Assembly: GCA_028279265.1 (NCBI GenBank)
Contig: JANQOC010000507.1
Coordinates: 1-13,460, forward strand
Source: Hyphomicrobiales bacterium
Lineage (GTDB): Bacteria > Pseudomonadota > Alphaproteobacteria > Rhizobiales > CAYWUX01
Length of the DNA: 13,460 bases
Direction: 5' to 3'
The stretch's first letter is position 1; the number at the start of each line of letters is the position of its first letter. The notes beneath the pieces were generated by a model, which worked only from the letters and a program-made list of their open reading frames with translations, did not search any database and was not told where the DNA came from. This document shows, piece after piece, positions 12,052 to 13,460 of the stretch. Made by a program: the position numbers and the translations under genes.

Positions 12052-13460
12052 ATGCAATCGCGATCCGGTTTTCTCCGCAGCGTCAGATATTATTTGGCAA
12101 CGACGGAAAATCTGTATTTTCTGCTCGTCGCCCTCTTCATCGCCTTCCTGATCGCTTTTCCTATTCTGTCACTGCTTGTCATCGCCGTATTGGGTGAATT
12201 CTCAAGTCTTGTCTACATATTGGGAAACCTGATTCCGCCCGCGGCTTTCACGACCCTGGTCTTGATGCTCGGTGTCGCCATTCTAACGGCAACCGTCGGC
12301 TCCATCCTGGCCTGGGCTGTCACTTTTTTTGAGTTTCCCGGGCGCAGGGTTTTTGCCTGGCTGGTTGTCTTGCCCCTGGCCATACCGCCTTATATCGCGG
12401 CTTATACATTTACCGAGTTTCTGGAGTTTACCGGTCCCGTACAGTCGGCGATCCGCGACCTCTGGGGATTTACATCCAGCCGGGACTACTGGTTTCCCCC
12501 GGTCAGGTCGATGTTCGGTGCAATAATTGTTATCTCCTTTGTCCTCTATCCCTATGTTTATCTGGCGGTTCGCTCCCTGTTTCTCCTGCAGGGGTCAAAA
12601 AGTGTCGAAGCGGCACGGGTTCTTGGTGCCGGGCAGTTTCGCATCTTTTTCAAGGTCCTGCTTCCCATGGCCCGGCCTGCTGTCGCCATCGGCGTCATGC
12701 TGGCACTGATGGAAACCCTGAACGACATTGGCGCCGTCGAACATCTGGGCGTGCAGACCCTGACCCTTTCCGTGTTTGCGATCTGGCTCAATCAGGACAA
12801 TCTGGCCGGAGCGGCACAGATATCCCTCATCCTTCTGGCCGTCGCATTTCTGCTTGTCTATGCCGAACGCAAAGCCCGCAAGGACAGGGCATTTCACGAA
12901 AATGGCGGATCTGGTACTGTAGATACCCTGTTCCGGGTGCAACCGACAAAAACGGGCAAACTCGCCCTTTCCCTGACTTGCCTGGTGCCGACTTTGATCG
13001 GTTTCGGCATCCCCCTTTATGTACTGGGCGGTTTCACCTTTCGCTTTTTTTACTTCCTCCTGGATCCCGGCCTCCTGGACGCCCTTGTAACCACCGCAAC
13101 CCTTGCGACAGTCGGCGGGCTCATCACCATCATATGTGCCATCCTGCTGGCCTATACGCTCCGTATTGCCAAATCTCCAGCGGCCCACCTCATTGTCAGA
13201 TTTTCGTGTCTCGGTTATGCAATCCCCGGAACGATTGTGGCCCTCGGTATATTTTTGCCCCTTGCCGCTTTCGATAATTTCATGAACACCGCCCTCACAA
13301 ACAGGTTCGGTCTCCACTGGGGTCTGCTGCTCACCGGAACCGGCTTCACACTGATCTACGCCTATACGGTACGATTCATGGCTATGGCTGAAGGTGTAGT
13401 TGAAGGCGGCATGAAAAAACTGTCGCCGAACCTGGATATGGCGGCACGCAGCCTCGGACG
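12052..13460 (+). CDS. Iron(III)-type ABC transporter permease (FbpB/SfuB-like), cut by the right edge
   Basis: The frame stays open for 469 codons to the window end. It encodes a polytopic inner-membrane permease with the duplicated fold typical of FbpB/SfuB proteins (usually 500-600 residues), which carry ferric iron delivered by a periplasmic binding protein. Hydrophobic segments occur throughout. The first cytoplasmic EAA loop, which contacts the ATPase, is SVEAARVLGAGQFRIFFKVL (about 185-204), followed by LP. The second begins at the very edge (MAARSLG). IPPYIAAYTF (about 111-120) is characteristic of this family. ATG 12052 has no ribosome-binding site; TTG 12028, with AAGG 7 bases before it, would add eight residues and may be the true start. 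No binding-protein or ATPase gene is in the window. Iron is inferred from family resemblance; thiamine or phosphonate-type relatives are alternatives. Confidence 0.85.
   Translation, partial: MQSRSGFLRSVRYYLATTENLYFLLVALFIAFLIAFPILSLLVIAVLGEFSSLVYILGNLIPPAAFTTLVLMLGVAILTATVGSILAWAVTFFEFPGRRVFAWLVVLPLAIPPYIAAYTFTEFLEFTGPVQSAIRDLWGFTSSRDYWFPPVRSMFGAIIVISFVLYPYVYLAVRSLFLLQGSKSVEAARVLGAGQFRIFFKVLLPMARPAVAIGVMLALMETLNDIGAVEHLGVQTLTLSVFAIWLNQDNLAGAAQISLILLAVAFLLVYAERKARKDRAFHENGGSGTVDTLFRVQPTKTGKLALSLTCLVPTLIGFGIPLYVLGGFTFRFFYFLLDPGLLDALVTTATLATVGGLITIICAILLAYTLRIAKSPAAHLIVRFSCLGYAIPGTIVALGIFLPLAAFDNFMNTALTNRFGLHWGLLLTGTGFTLIYAYTVRFMAMAEGVVEGGMKKLSPNLDMAARSLG

Noticed and set aside
12595..13317. 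Minus-strand open frame of 240 codons, rich in Gly, Lys, Asp and Gln
   Set aside because: Antisense to the permease; its hydrophilic composition is the expected mirror of hydrophobic codons, and the permease frame has a clear EAA loop.

Overview
The window reads as chromosomal DNA of a Gram-negative bacterium, most likely an alphaproteobacterium with moderate GC. The grounds are the overall style of the proteins, a class I methyltransferase and an omega-amino-acid:pyruvate aminotransferase of proteobacterial type, a Flp-type pilin and short intergenic regions with clear Shine-Dalgarno sequences. The genus cannot be fixed from sequence reading alone. No tRNA, rRNA, CRISPR array, insertion sequence or integrase was seen.

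Layout. Positions 1-102 hold the 5' end of an unrecognised gene leaving the left edge on the minus strand. A SAM-dependent methyltransferase (minus) and a secreted hypothetical protein (plus) diverge around a perfect CRP-like 16-mer at 1275-1290. Next come a small membrane protein (plus), a cold-shock protein (minus, with its own terminator, leader hairpin and probable promoter), and a second small membrane protein (plus). From 3450 to 7102 three genes run on the minus strand. In transcription order they are a secreted caspase-like protein with a C-terminal LprI-type domain, a periplasmic N-acetylmuramoyl-L-alanine amidase, and a class III aminotransferase. An orphan Flp pilin (plus) diverges from the caspase gene and has a sigma-54-type -24/-12 element at the right distance. 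A small charged ORF converges on a FAD-dependent ferredoxin-reductase-like gene (minus). An AMIN plus Amidase_3 cell-wall amidase (plus) follows. A 520-base AT-rich leader then precedes a small basic coiled-coil protein with a CxxC/HxxxxH motif. The window ends inside an iron-type ABC transporter permease (plus).

How the genes relate. The strongest functional grouping is in the cell envelope: a secreted caspase fold fused to a lysozyme-inhibitor-like domain sits directly upstream of a short peptidoglycan amidase. A second, regulated-type amidase lies 3.7 kb away. The caspase-LprI/amidase pair is the best candidate for an under-described system. The sigma-54-driven lone pilin and the zinc-binding-motif basic protein with its long AT-rich leader are also worth following up. 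The remaining genes look like ordinary housekeeping or metabolic functions.
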